Shown here one piece after another: positions 1 through 13,230 of a stretch of DNA of 64,000 bases. This DNA is from Paraburkholderia edwinii. GTDB taxonomy: Bacteria; Pseudomonadota; Gammaproteobacteria; Burkholderiales; Burkholderiaceae. The stretch is from the NCBI RefSeq assembly GCF_019428685.1, contig NZ_CP080095.1, positions 372,001 through 436,000 of the forward strand, given 5' to 3'. The position numbers were made by a program, and so were the translations under genes. Numbering within the stretch: position 1 is the first letter of the stretch; every line of letters starts with the position of its first letter. Under the pieces are notes generated by a model, which did not search any database, was not told the origin of the DNA, and saw only the letters and a list, made by a program, of their open reading frames with translations.

Positions 1-1
1 T

Positions 2-355
2 CGTCCATCGCGCGTCACGCCTTACAAGGTCGTGGCGGCGCAAATGGTTTTGTCCCTGGGTGCGACGCTGCTGTGGTGGCTGTTCTACAAGCCGCCGGGC
101 GATGCTGCGCTGTCCGCATTTCTCGGGGGAGCGATTTGCTGGGTGCCGAGCGCGTTGTTCGCGGCACGTCTGAAGAAGTTGAGCGGCGCTGAGACAGTGA
201 TGAGCTGGATGATCGGCGAAGCGCTCAAGATGGGGGCGACGATCGCGATGTTCGTCGCCATCGCGTACGGGTATCACGGCGTGCAGTGGGTTCCGCTGCT
301 CGTGACTTACCTGGTCGCGCTCAAGACGTACTGGATAGCACTAGCCTGGCGGTAA
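2..355 (+). CDS. atpI: ATP synthase subunit I (5' end outside window)
   Basis: This small membrane protein is encoded at the head of the F1Fo operon and helps assemble the c-ring. The reading frame is open to the left edge (residues RPSRVTPYKVV precede the first internal GTG at 32), so the start lies outside the window and only the last ~117 residues are seen. Hydrophobic segments (MVLSLGATLLWWLFY, a middle stretch around AFLGGAICWVPSALFA, and a C-terminal one) match AtpI. The stop is followed 155 bases later by atpB, the usual order. Identification rests on position plus the hydrophobic pattern. Confidence 0.85.
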   Translation, partial: RPSRVTPYKVVAAQMVLSLGATLLWWLFYKPPGDAALSAFLGGAICWVPSALFAARLKKLSGAETVMSWMIGEALKMGATIAMFVAIAYGYHGVQWVPLLVTYLVALKTYWIALAWR

Positions 356-510
356 CGAAGGTCAAGCGAAGGTAAAGAACACTGGCTGACGCGGCAACGC
401 GTCGCCGAATGGCGTGCGGGCTCGAGACGGTCCGCACCGGGTCGGCCTGCGACGCGAACGGCGGCGGGCGGCCTGGAACGATTTTCGACAATTTGGGTGG
501 CAATAAAGAT

Positions 511-1712
<1,202 letters not shown>

Positions 1713-1855
1713 GGTTCCTCGGAACTGCGCGCCTGACCTATAACAGGAATGGCGCTAAGCGGAACGGGTACTGGGCGCTGATCGAGCACTGATTCGATGA
1801 GCGCCTTGCCATTTCCCGTCTCCCCGTCCGAACTAGCAACATTTAAGGAAACACC

Positions 1856-2326
1856 GTGAATCTCAACGCAACTCTGTTTGCGCAAATGGTCGTGTTCCTG
1901 ATCCTCGCGTGGTTCACGATGAAGTTCGTGTGGCCGCCGTTGGTCAATGCCCTCGACGAGCGCGCGAAGAAAATCGCCGATGGCCTGTCGGCCGCCGAAA
2001 AGGGCAAGGCGGAACTCGAAGCCGCGCACAAGCGCGTCGGCGAAGAGCTTGCGCAGGCTCGCAACGACGGCCAGCATCGTATCGCCGAAGCCGAAAAGCG
2101 CGCCGTAGCAGTCGCTGACGAAATCAAGGCGCAGGCGCATGCCGAAGCCGCCCGGATCATCGCTCAGGCGAAGGCCGATGCCGACCAGCAAATCGTCAAG
2201 GCGCGCGAAACGCTGCGCGGTGAAGTGGCGGCGCTTGCGGTGAAGGGTGCCGAACAGATCCTGAAGCGTGAAGTGAACCAGTCGGTTCACGCCGATCTGC
2301 TGAATCAACTCAAAACCGAGCTCTGA
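1856..2326 (+). CDS. atpF: F1Fo ATP synthase subunit b
   Basis: Subunit b is the peripheral stalk: a single N-terminal membrane helix ([20 protein letters not shown]) followed by a long charged Ala/Glu/Lys/Arg coiled coil reaching to F1. The 156-residue length is typical. The start is a GTG at 1856 ([10 protein letters not shown]) preceded by TAAGGAAACACC; this N-terminus is the family's, and no ATG fits. Two bases separate the stop from the atpH start, so translation is probably coupled. Confidence 0.97.
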   Translation: MNLNATLFAQMVVFLILAWFTMKFVWPPLVNALDERAKKIADGLSAAEKGKAELEAAHKRVGEELAQARNDGQHRIAEAEKRAVAVADEIKAQAHAEAARIIAQAKADADQQIVKARETLRGEVAALAVKGAEQILKREVNQSVHADLLNQLKTEL

Positions 2327-2328
2327 TC

Positions 2329-2868
2329 ATGGCCGAACTTGCCACCATCGCCCGTCCGTACGCTGAAGCGCTGTTTGCCGTCGCGCAAGCGGGCGACGTC
2401 AACGCCTGGTCCACGCTCGTGCAGGAACTGGCTCAGGTTGCGAGCTTGCCGGAAGTCGAATCGATCGCGACGAGCCCGAAGGTGGGCCGCGCGCAGGTCG
2501 TCGACCTCGTGCTGGCCGCGGTGAAGTCGCCGCTCAAAGACGACGCGCAGGCAAAGAACTTCGTGCAGATGCTGGTCGACAATCACCGGCTGCCGCTGTT
2601 GCCGGAAATCGCGACGCAGTTCGAAGCGCTGAAGAACGCACGCGAAGGCGCGGCTGACGCGCATATCGTGAGCGCATTCCCGCTCGAAGGCCAGGCACTG
2701 AACGAACTCCTCGCGGCGCTCGAACGCAAGTTCAAATGCAAGCTGAAGCCGACCGTCGAAGTGGATTCGTCGCTGATCGGCGGCGTGCGCGTGACGGTGG
2801 GCGACGAAGTGCTCGATACCTCGGTCCGTGCGCGGCTCGCCAGAATGCAGACGGCGCTTACCGCGTGA
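2329..2868 (+). CDS. atpH: F1Fo ATP synthase subunit delta
   Basis: Delta caps F1 and joins it to the b-stalk. The 179-residue product begins [16 protein letters not shown], the conserved alpha-helical N-terminal domain that binds the alpha subunit. It ends with the OSCP/delta signature region [21 protein letters not shown]. It starts two bases after atpF and sits 70 bases before atpA. Confidence 0.97.
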   Translation: MAELATIARPYAEALFAVAQAGDVNAWSTLVQELAQVASLPEVESIATSPKVGRAQVVDLVLAAVKSPLKDDAQAKNFVQMLVDNHRLPLLPEIATQFEALKNAREGAADAHIVSAFPLEGQALNELLAALERKFKCKLKPTVEVDSSLIGGVRVTVGDEVLDTSVRARLARMQTALTA

Positions 2869-2938
2869 TTTTGCAGACGTCGGCGCGTGGATCGCAGAGC
2901 CGCTGGCACGCAACAGAATTGACTATCAGGAGCGAATA

Positions 2939-4480
<1,542 letters not shown>

Positions 4481-4573
4481 TCCGATCCGCGCGAGACATA
4501 ACCGGACCTCGAAGCAGCGCGGGCAACTGAAGCAATGAAGTAAGCCCGCGCGGTTTCGATCAAGGAGCAAGCA

Positions 4574-5461
4574 ATGGCTGGAATGAAGGAAATTCGCGGC
4601 AAGATCAAGAGCGTGCAAAACACGCGCAAGATCACCAAAGCGATGGAAATGGTCGCCGCATCGAAGATGCGCCGCGCCCAGGAGCGCATGCGCGCTGCCC
4701 GTCCGTACGCCGACAAGGTCCGTGACATCGCCGCGCACATGAGCCGTGCGAACCCCGAGTATCGCCATCCGTTCATGGTGGCGAACGAGGGCGCGAAGAC
4801 GGCCGGCTTCATCCTCGTCACGACTGACAAAGGTCTGTGCGGCGGGATGAACACGAACGTGCTGCGTGCGTCGCTGCAGAAGTTCAAGGAACTCGAAGCT
4901 GAAGGCAAGACGATCGACGCAACGGCGATCGGCAGCAAGGGCCTCGGCTTTCTGAACCGTCTGCGCGCGAAGGTCGCATCGAACGTCGTGCAGCTTGGCG
5001 ACACGCCGCACCTCGAGAAGCTGATCGGCGCGGTGAAGGTGCAGCTCGACCTGTATTCGGAAGGCAAGGTCTCGGCGGTGTACCTCGCGTACACGCGCTT
5101 CATCAACACGATGAAGCAGGAGCCGGTGATCGAGCAGTTGCTGCCGCTGTCGGCCGAACGGTTCGAAGCGACCGAAGAAGGCGACAAGACGACGCCGAAG
5201 ACGTCGTGGGACTACATCTACGAGCCGGACGCGCAGACGGTAGTCGACGAACTGCTCGTGCGTTATGTCGAAGCGCTGGTCTATCAGGCCGTCGCGGAAA
5301 ACATGGCGTCGGAACAGTCGGCACGCATGGTCGCGATGAAGGCCGCTTCGGACAACGCGAAGACGGTCATCAACGAGTTGCAGCTGGTGTACAACAAGAG
5401 CCGCCAGGCCGCGATCACGAAGGAACTGTCGGAGATCGTCGGCGGCGCCGCGGCAGTCTGA
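4574..5461 (+). CDS. atpG: F1Fo ATP synthase subunit gamma
   Basis: Gamma is the rotor shaft inside the alpha3beta3 hexamer. The 295-residue product starts [20 protein letters not shown] behind AAGGAGCAAGCA. Both ends carry the long helices that form the coiled-coil shaft; the C-terminal signature includes [20 protein letters not shown]. It is slightly longer than the E. coli protein (287). It lies 93 bases after atpA. Confidence 0.97.
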   Translation: MAGMKEIRGKIKSVQNTRKITKAMEMVAASKMRRAQERMRAARPYADKVRDIAAHMSRANPEYRHPFMVANEGAKTAGFILVTTDKGLCGGMNTNVLRASLQKFKELEAEGKTIDATAIGSKGLGFLNRLRAKVASNVVQLGDTPHLEKLIGAVKVQLDLYSEGKVSAVYLAYTRFINTMKQEPVIEQLLPLSAERFEATEEGDKTTPKTSWDYIYEPDAQTVVDELLVRYVEALVYQAVAENMASEQSARMVAMKAASDNAKTVINELQLVYNKSRQAAITKELSEIVGGAAAV

Positions 5462-5567
5462 GCGTAGCGACGACCGGCGCAAAGCGACCGTAAGCAATCG
5501 AAAGCGACCGCGCAAAGAAAACAGGCTGCGGGCAACCAACCGCGCCGTAGCGCGAGTGAAGAATTGA

Positions 5568-6980
<1,413 letters not shown>

Positions 6981-7111
6981 CGGTTGACGCGTCGGCAGGA
7001 AGGCGCGGTTTGATGGCAGTGGCGGGCGTGAGTGGGTTTGCATTGCACACACACCGCCGCAAAACCTGCATCGCGCCGTACGCATCACGCTCAACCAGGA
7101 GTCGAGACTTT

Positions 7112-7537
7112 ATGGCAACTATCAAGGTAGACGTCGTCAGCGCGGAAGAGGAAATCTTCTCGGGCCAGGCGAAGTTCGTTGCGCTGCCGGGCGAGGCGGG
7201 CGAGCTCGGCATTCTGCCGGGCCACACGCCGCTCATCACGCGGATTCGTCCGGGTGCGGTGCGCATCGAGGCTGAGAACGGCGAAGAGGAATTCGTGTTC
7301 GTCGCCGGCGGCATTCTCGAGGTGCAACCGGGCGCAGTGACGGTTCTGGCCGACACCGCGATTCGCGGCAAGGATCTCGACGAGGCGAAGGCCGAGCAGG
7401 CTCGCAAGCGTGCTGAAGAGGCGCTGCAGAACACCGGCTCGAACCTTGAATACGCGACCGCGCAAGCGGAGCTTGCGTATGCGACGGCTCAGCTCGCGGC
7501 GATCCAGCGTCTGCGGAAACTGCGCGGACAGCACTGA
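7112..7537 (+). CDS. atpC: F1Fo ATP synthase subunit epsilon
   Basis: Epsilon is the central-stalk subunit that inhibits ATP hydrolysis. The ATG at 7112 ([18 protein letters not shown]) gives 141 residues, the family length, with CCAGGAGTC upstream. The open frame runs back to 7010 but that segment is not family sequence. The N-terminal beta-sandwich contains [14 protein letters not shown]; the C-terminal part is the two-helix inhibitory domain. It is the last gene of the operon, followed by a strong terminator. Confidence 0.97.
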   Translation: MATIKVDVVSAEEEIFSGQAKFVALPGEAGELGILPGHTPLITRIRPGAVRIEAENGEEEFVFVAGGILEVQPGAVTVLADTAIRGKDLDEAKAEQARKRAEEALQNTGSNLEYATAQAELAYATAQLAAIQRLRKLRGQH

Positions 7538-7580
7538 AGTATCGAAAGCAGCAACGTCGTCGAGTAACGCGACGAAGGTG

Positions 7581-7608
7581 AAAAAGCAGCCCTTGGGGCT
7601 GCTTTTTT
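7581..7608 (+). terminator. Rho-independent terminator of the atp operon
   Basis: An 8-bp GC-rich stem (AGCAGCCC at 7585-7592 with GGGCTGCT at 7596-7603, loop TTG) is preceded by A residues and followed by TTTTT. It lies 45 bases after the atpC stop and so closes the atp operon. Confidence 0.93.
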
Positions 7609-7843
7609 ATTTGGGCCGCGTATCGGTGTTTCAGCGTATCGGCGCTCCGGCATCTTCGGCGCATGCCCGAAAGGTGAGGGAAAGCCTCGATGCCGCGTAC
7701 GGTTCGCCCGGCGCACAATCTTTTCGCCGCCGATTTCCCTGAGCGGGCATCCCTTCCAGCATTCACGTTGCACGAGACCGAACGAGGCGCCAACGCGCAA
7801 ACGTCGGCATGAGCTTCAGTCGACTCAAAAGCAGGAGGCAATC

Positions 7844-9568
7844 ATGCAAGCGGCAGGCACCCCCGCGCAGATCGCGCCCAAAGACGGCCTTTCCTACGTT
7901 CGCGGTTCGACCGATGCCCCGCTTAGCACCGCGACCGTCGGCCAGTTCCTGCTCGACACCGCGCGACGCTTTCCCGACCGGCCCGCCGTCGTATTTCGCG
8001 AGCAACGCATCCGTTGGAGCTGGCAGGAGTTCGCCGACGAAGTCGACATTCTGGCGTCGGGTTTCACAGCGCTCGGCATCGGCAAAGGCGACCGCGTCGG
8101 CATCTGGTCGCCGAATCGCGTCGAATGGGTGCTTACGCAGTTCGCCACCGCGCGGATCGGCGCGATCCTCGTCAACATCAATCCGGCCTACCGGCTCGCC
8201 GAGCTCGAATACGCGCTGAACAAGGTCGGCTGCAAGGCGATTGTCGCGGCGGAGCGCTTCAAGTCGTCGATGTATCTCGACATGCTTGCTCAGTTGGCGC
8301 CGGAACTCGCGACGCAACCGCCCGGCGACTTGCGAATAGCGCGCTTGCCCGACCTGCGTATCGTGATTCGCGTATGCGACACCGAAACGCCGGGCATGCT
8401 GTGCCTCGCCGAGGTGATCGAACTTGGCCGCGAGACGCTCGATACCGCGAAGCTCGACGCCATCACTGCAAGCCTGTCGCCGCACGACCCGATCAACATC
8501 CAGTTCACGAGCGGCACGACGGGCAGCCCGAAAGGCGCGACGCTGACGCATAGCAATGTGGTGAACAACGCGCGCTATATCGCGATGGCGATGCGACTCT
8601 CGGAGCAGGATTCGCTGTGCATTCCCGTGCCGCTTTATCACTGCTTCGGCATGGTGCTGGCGGTGCTCGCGTGCGTGTCAGTCGGCGCGAACATGGTGTT
8701 TCCGGGCGAAGCATTCGACCCGGCAGCGACCTTGGCCGCCGTCTCCGAAGAAAAATGCACCGCGCTGCACGGCGTGCCGACGATGTTTATCGCCGAGCTC
8801 GACCACCCCGACTTCGATAGCTTCGACCTCTCGCATCTGCGCACCGGCATCATGGCCGGCTCGCCGTGCCCGATCGAGACGATGAAGCGCGTGGTCGCGA
8901 AGATGCATCTGTCGGAAATCACGATCGCGTATGGGATGACCGAGACGAGCCCCGTGTCGTTCCAGAGCTCGACCACCGACCCGCTGGAAAAACGCACAAC
9001 GACGGTCGGCCGCGTGCAGCCGCATCTCGAGGTGAAGGTCGTCGATCCGGCGGGCAACACCGTGCCGGTTGGCGAAACCGGCGAGTTGTGCACGAAGGGC
9101 TATTCGGTGATGCGCGGCTACTGGAACGACGAGGCGAAAACGCGGGAAAGCATCGTCGACGGCTGGATGCATACGGGCGATCTTGCCGTGATCGATGCCG
9201 ACGGATACTGCAATATCGTCGGCCGCCTGAAGGACATGCTGATTCGCGGCGGCGAAAACATCTATCCGCGCGAGATCGAGGAATTCCTATTCCGCCATCC
9301 GAAGATTCAGAGCGTCCAGGTGTTTGGCGTGCCCGATCCGAAATACGGCGAGGAAGTTTGCGCGTGGATTGTCTTGCGCGCGGGCGAGCAGATGACCGCG
9401 GACGATGTCCAGGCGTTCTGTCGCGAACAGATCGCGCACTACAAGGTGCCAAAGTACATCCGCTTCGTCGACGAGCTGCCGATGACGGTGACCGGCAAGG
9501 TCCAGAAGTTCGTGATGCGCGACCGGATGATCGAAGAATTGAAGCTGACGGCCGGCAAGACCGCCTGA
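7844..9568 (+). CDS. Acyl-CoA synthetase (AMP-binding, FadD-like)
   Basis: This adenylate-forming ligase of 574 residues activates a carboxylic acid as acyl-AMP and then acyl-CoA. The P-loop [10 protein letters not shown] is at residues 222-231, the acid-binding motif YGMTETSP at about 363, then [22 protein letters not shown], and the C-terminal catalytic Lys552 in TGKVQKF. AGCAGGAGGCAATC precedes the ATG. Length and motifs fit the medium-chain fatty-acyl-CoA synthetase group rather than acetyl-CoA synthetase; the exact substrate cannot be read. It stands alone between the atp terminator and a long intergenic region. Confidence 0.9.
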   Translation: MQAAGTPAQIAPKDGLSYVRGSTDAPLSTATVGQFLLDTARRFPDRPAVVFREQRIRWSWQEFADEVDILASGFTALGIGKGDRVGIWSPNRVEWVLTQFATARIGAILVNINPAYRLAELEYALNKVGCKAIVAAERFKSSMYLDMLAQLAPELATQPPGDLRIARLPDLRIVIRVCDTETPGMLCLAEVIELGRETLDTAKLDAITASLSPHDPINIQFTSGTTGSPKGATLTHSNVVNNARYIAMAMRLSEQDSLCIPVPLYHCFGMVLAVLACVSVGANMVFPGEAFDPAATLAAVSEEKCTALHGVPTMFIAELDHPDFDSFDLSHLRTGIMAGSPCPIETMKRVVAKMHLSEITIAYGMTETSPVSFQSSTTDPLEKRTTTVGRVQPHLEVKVVDPAGNTVPVGETGELCTKGYSVMRGYWNDEAKTRESIVDGWMHTGDLAVIDADGYCNIVGRLKDMLIRGGENIYPREIEEFLFRHPKIQSVQVFGVPDPKYGEEVCAWIVLRAGEQMTADDVQAFCREQIAHYKVPKYIRFVDELPMTVTGKVQKFVMRDRMIEELKLTAGKTA

Positions 9569-9709
9569 ATGAGCACGGCGGCAAGCACGAGAAGAGAGCG
9601 ACGGGAGGACTGCCGGAGCCGCAGATGCAAAAAGCGCGTCGGGACACGACGCGCTTGAGATACCGCTTGAAAACGCCAACCGCTGCAGCGCGCAAACGTT
9701 TAGCGAGGC

Positions 9710-9736
9710 AAAAAAAAAGCGGGCCTGGAGCCCGCT
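9710..9736 (-). terminator. Rho-independent terminator, minus strand
   Basis: The stem AGCGGGC (9718-9724) / GCCCGCT (9730-9736) with a 5-base loop is flanked on its left by a run of A (9710-9718), which reads as a U tract for minus-strand transcripts. The nearest minus-strand gene ends 640 bases away at 10381, so it may terminate a separate small RNA. It also sits 140 bases after the acyl-CoA synthetase stop. Confidence 0.7.
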
Positions 9737-9739
9737 AAA

Positions 9740-9955
9740 AACCACACGCTACGGGGTTAGCGCGAGGAGACCAAAGGAGGAATCGACTGGACGACGAATT
9801 TCGGTCGACCACGACTCCAACAGGGATGCCCCTTCTCAGGGACCCGGCAATCTGCCGACCGGCTTGATGAAAGATGTCCGCTCACACCACACAACAAGCC
9901 ACATCCGTGTTGAACCCGTGAGAGGCATTGTGGGCGAATTAAACCAGGAACGCGG
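9740..9955 (-). ncRNA. Candidate minus-strand small RNA
   Basis: This is a tentative call. The segment directly precedes the minus-strand terminator and is far from any coding gene. It contains several local inverted repeats, for example CGGCA/TGCCG around 9848-9860 and CCCC/GGGG pairs around 9825-9840. I could not match it to 6S RNA, tmRNA, or a riboswitch consensus. Confidence 0.3.
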
Positions 9956-10380
9956 TAACAAAGTGTTTCAGGTTGTAACGCCCGCCAGATAAGGCTCTCC
10001 GGGATTTTTTGCCGTTATTTTCCGGATAAAAGATCATTTTTACCGAACGACCGAAAGCGATTAAATCGCTATTTGCTAATTTGAGTTGCGCCGCATATTG
10101 CACTGCTACATGGCGCATGCGCGGCGGGCATTTTTGCCGTGAATGAGAAGGTCTGCGTGGGGAGTTGGTTGAAGCGTAGTCGCTGCAATACGTTTTGCAA
10201 GGTCGGAAACGGCCGTTCGTGAAAAATGATGCAACGCAACCGCGCCTTTAGCCGACGGCGGTGGCGGCAGAAGACCCCTGAACTCAAGACAATGAAGCGC
10301 TCAATAACGAGCGCCCCACGGTTACAGGTCCACCGGGCAGGTTCGACCCGCTACCGACGACACACCGCGCCCTATCGGAG

Positions 10381-11250
10381 TTACTTCAACCATTTATCGG
10401 AAATGGCCTGATATTCACCGCTTTCTCGCCCAAGATGCAGCCATTGGTCGACATATTGCTGGAAAACGACGTCGCCGCGCGGCACCATCCACGCTTTTTC
10501 TCCGTATTGGAACGGCTTGTCCGGGTGGACGGAGCAGAGGCCGGGATTGAGCTTCTGCTGCAGCAACGTCTCGGATGCATCGGTGACCATCACGTCCGCC
10601 TTGCCCGCGAGGATCTGCTTGAACACCGTCACGTTATCCGGATAGACGGTCAGCGCTGCGTGCGGGAAGTGCTGCTTGGCAAACCGCTCGTTCGTGCCAC
10701 CCGGGTTCACGATGACGCGCGTCGACGGCTGATCGATCTGCTCGACCGTCTGGTATTTCCTGACATCGTCGCAACGCACGATCGGCGTTTTGCCGTCGAC
10801 CTGATACGGCCGCGTGAAGAACGCGCGCTTCTGCCGGTCGAGCGTCGTCGATACACCGCCGATCGCGATGTCGCACTTGGCGACGAAGTCGTTCGTCAGG
10901 TTCGGCCACGTCGTCTTGATGAACTCCGCCTTCACACCGAGCGATTTCGCGAGCGATTCGGCCATGTCGATATCGATGCCTTCGAACTGGCCGTCCTGCC
11001 TGTAATACGAGTAGGGTTTGTAATCGCCGGTCGTGCATGCGCGCAGCGTGCCGCGCGCGATGATTTCATCGAGCCGCGACCGCGACTGCGGCGAACCGGC
11101 GGCCGCGACCGTCGACGGTGCTGCCGCCTGGGAAGTTGCTTGCGCATACACCGGACTCACACCTGACAATGCGCCGGACAGCACACAGGAAAGCGCGCCT
11201 GCGAACGTGTACGACAGCGCGCGCTGCGAAAGGGAAAACGCCTTGCTCAT
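10381..11250 (-). CDS. pheC: PheC-like periplasmic cyclohexadienyl dehydratase / SBP family 3
   Basis: This 289-residue exported protein has the solute-binding-protein family 3 fold. The N-terminus is a signal peptide with probable cleavage after PVYAQA. The mature part follows Pseudomonas PheC very closely: SRLDEII-GTLR, TTGDYKPYSY, a SWPNL-like TWPNLTNDF, VDGKTPIVRC, NPGGTNERFA and AVHP-like SVHPDKPFQ. PheC evolved from binding proteins and converts prephenate or arogenate to phenylpyruvate or phenylalanine; the Glu in GGTNE, described as the catalytic acid, is present. A plain amino-acid binding protein remains possible, but no ABC permease genes lie beside it. Confidence 0.7.
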   Translation of the reverse strand: MSKAFSLSQRALSYTFAGALSCVLSGALSGVSPVYAQATSQAAAPSTVAAAGSPQSRSRLDEIIARGTLRACTTGDYKPYSYYRQDGQFEGIDIDMAESLAKSLGVKAEFIKTTWPNLTNDFVAKCDIAIGGVSTTLDRQKRAFFTRPYQVDGKTPIVRCDDVRKYQTVEQIDQPSTRVIVNPGGTNERFAKQHFPHAALTVYPDNVTVFKQILAGKADVMVTDASETLLQQKLNPGLCSVHPDKPFQYGEKAWMVPRGDVVFQQYVDQWLHLGRESGEYQAISDKWLK

Positions 11251-11666
11251 GGGATCTCCTCAATAAGGCCCGCTCATTCTACGTAGCGGGCGCTGAAAAC
11301 CGTCGCCGGCGCGGCAAACTCGTCAGTGCCGGGCAAAAGATGCTCCGTTCAGACAACCGACGGCCGGCTTGCGCGATGCAAACGCCGGTGCACAGACCGG
11401 CGCAACAACGACGCTAGTACGCGCTCGCCCGGCGCACATCGAAACAGGCATCGATACAGAGGCATCGCGCGGAAATCGATACAGACGCATCGATGCACGG
11501 GCGTCGATACACAGGTATCGACACACCCATCAGCACACGCATCAGCACAGGCATCGACAAGCGGAAGCGCGCGTTGCCACACCTCAAGGCAACCGACAGC
11601 TGACGCCAGCCCAACACCCTGTCCGGTAGAATGGCTCTTTGCTTTAAGCCTTAAGGCGCACGCGAC
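11251..11666. other. Intergenic region with degenerate 12-14 bp repeats
   Basis: This 416-base gap lies between divergent pheC-like and hemE genes and should contain both promoters. Its right half (11440-11565) is filled by degenerate tandem units. No protein gene is supported. Confidence 0.6.
11442..11562. repeat. Degenerate tandem repeat, unit about 12-14 bp (GCATCGATACAG-like)
   Basis: About nine consecutive imperfect units of the type GGCATCGATACAGA, GCATCGATGCACG, GGTATCGACACACC and ATCAGCACAGGC run head to tail. The units vary in length and sequence and have no unique spacers, so it is not a CRISPR. It ends about 105 bases before hemE. Confidence 0.7.
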
Positions 11667-12761
11667 GTGGCTCAACAACTGATCAATGACACCTTTCTGC
11701 GCGCGCTGCTGCGCGAGCCTACCGACTACACGCCGATCTGGCTGATGCGACAGGCTGGCCGCTATCTGCCCGAATACAACGCGACACGCGGTCGTGCCGG
11801 CAGCTTCCTCGGCCTCGCCAAGAATCCCGATTACGCAACCGAAGTGACGCTGCAGCCGCTCGAGCGCTATCCGCTCGATGCCGCGATCCTGTTCTCCGAC
11901 ATCCTGACGATTCCGGACGCGATGGGCCTCGGCCTCGAGTTCGCCACCGGCGAGGGCCCCAAATTCGCCCGCCCGGTGCGCACCGAAGACGACGTCGCGC
12001 GCCTTGCGGTGCCCGATATCGACGCGACGCTGCGCTACGTCACCGATGCGGTGAGCCAGATCCGCCGCGCGCTGACCGATGCGCAGGGGCGCCAGCGCGT
12101 GCCGCTGATCGGCTTCTCGGGCAGCCCATGGACGCTCGCGTGCTACATGGTCGAGGGCGGCGGTTCGGACGACTTCCGCACGGTGAAGTCGATGCTGTAC
12201 GCGCGGCCGGATCTCATGCATCGAATTCTCGATGTAAACGCGCGCGCGGTTACCGCATACCTGAATGCTCAAATCGAAGCCGGCGCGCAGGCCGTGATGA
12301 TTTTCGACACGTGGGGCGGCGCGCTCGCGGACGGAATCTATCAGCGCTTTTCGCTGCATTACATCGAACAGATCGTGAGCGCGCTCAAGCGCGAACACGA
12401 CGGCCGGCGCGTGCCCGTCATCGCGTTCACAAAGGGCGGCGGCCTGTGGCTCGAAGAAATCGCCGCGTCGGGTGTCGATGCGGTCGGTCTCGACTGGACC
12501 GTGAACCTCGCGCGCGCGCGTGAGCGCGTCGCGGGCAAGGTCGCGCTCCAGGGGAACATCGACCCGTCGGTGCTGTTTGCGCCGCCGGCCACGATCCGCG
12601 TCGAGGCGCGCGCCGTGCTCGACAGCTACGGCAATCACCCGGGCCACGTGTTCAACCTCGGGCACGGTATTTCGCAGTACACGCCGCCGGAGCACGTCGC
12701 GGAACTCGTCGACGAAGTGCATCGGCATAGCCGGGCACTGCGCGCGGCGGGTCAGATGTAG
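11667..12761 (+). CDS. hemE: Uroporphyrinogen decarboxylase
   Basis: HemE removes four carboxyl groups from uroporphyrinogen III to give coproporphyrinogen III in haem synthesis. The 364-residue product carries the N-terminal signature [15 protein letters not shown] (residues 23-37, with substrate-binding Arg28 and Arg32). It also carries the FSDIL aspartate region and the second signature [16 protein letters not shown]. The start is GTG at 11667 ([14 protein letters not shown]); no ATG fits the family N-terminus. It ends with the conserved [13 protein letters not shown] region. Confidence 0.97.
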   Translation: MAQQLINDTFLRALLREPTDYTPIWLMRQAGRYLPEYNATRGRAGSFLGLAKNPDYATEVTLQPLERYPLDAAILFSDILTIPDAMGLGLEFATGEGPKFARPVRTEDDVARLAVPDIDATLRYVTDAVSQIRRALTDAQGRQRVPLIGFSGSPWTLACYMVEGGGSDDFRTVKSMLYARPDLMHRILDVNARAVTAYLNAQIEAGAQAVMIFDTWGGALADGIYQRFSLHYIEQIVSALKREHDGRRVPVIAFTKGGGLWLEEIAASGVDAVGLDWTVNLARARERVAGKVALQGNIDPSVLFAPPATIRVEARAVLDSYGNHPGHVFNLGHGISQYTPPEHVAELVDEVHRHSRALRAAGQM

Positions 12762-12887
12762 GCAATCAGGACTGCGTCAAAGTGATGACAGTTTTGTTGC
12801 GTCGCAATGACCTGGGCTCTCGCCTTAAGGGGAAAATTACATTCCACACGCCGTCGAATGGCGTTCTGCTGGTTGTCAAGGCTTGAC

Positions 12888-12896
12888 TTATACACA
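12888..12896 (+). promoter_or_regulatory. DnaA box TTATACACA
   Basis: The sequence matches the TTATNCACA consensus exactly, inside the hemE-priA intergenic region and overlapping a candidate promoter spacer. Binding is inferred from sequence only. Confidence 0.5.
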
Positions 12897-13078
12897 TTAA
12901 TCACGCTGCGGCGCGGTAGAAGTCGACGACGCCAGATTGTGCTTGCCAAACGTCCGAACTTCGTGTGAATGCCTTAGCCAGTAAGGGTTTGACCGGGGCC
13001 GGAACAAATGTGCGGGAAACCACAAAAAGCGCGTGCGGACGCCGTTTGCGGGCATGCAAGGCGAAGTTCTCAACAAAG

Positions 13079-13087
13079 TTATCCACA
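13079..13087 (+). promoter_or_regulatory. DnaA box TTATCCACA
   Basis: The sequence is a perfect strong DnaA box 191 bp from the first. Two one-mismatch boxes follow inside the 5' part of priA: TTATCCACC on the minus strand at 13419-13427 and TTATGCACC at 13429-13437. Confidence 0.55.
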
Positions 13088-13230
13088 GGACCCGGAAGCA
13101 GCCAATTGTTCTGCCGAATCCAAAACTTAGCGCCAAATGTGATGTTTCACTTTAAGTTCGGTGAGCCCGGCCGCGCGTGTCCATTGTCTGTGCTGATTCC
13201 CGCATCGGCGTCATCGCGGCGCATCGGCTG

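Larger units (their letters stand above)
9569..10380. other. Long intergenic region without a protein gene
   Basis: About 810 bases separate two convergent genes. No frame gives a credible protein. It holds a minus-strand terminator at 9710-9736 and, upstream of that on the minus strand, a structured GC-rich stretch (about 9740-9950) that could be a small RNA. From 9960 to 10130 the sequence is more AT-rich, with runs such as GGGATTTTTTGCCG. Confidence 0.6.
12762..13230. other. hemE-priA intergenic region with DnaA boxes
   Basis: This region is AT-richer than its surroundings and has no convincing protein gene. It contains two perfect DnaA-box matches (12888 and 13079). A possible promoter overlaps the first: TTGTCA, 17 bp, ATTAAT around 12874-12902. 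Confidence 0.55.

Noticed and set aside
9780..9940. Riboswitch (TPP or FMN type) or 6S RNA
   Set aside because: Short matches such as CTGAGA or TTCTCAGGG occur, but the remaining conserved blocks of these RNAs are missing and no matching downstream gene exists.
11442..11562. CRISPR array
   Set aside because: Units are 12-14 bases, degenerate and contiguous; there are no spacers and no cas genes.
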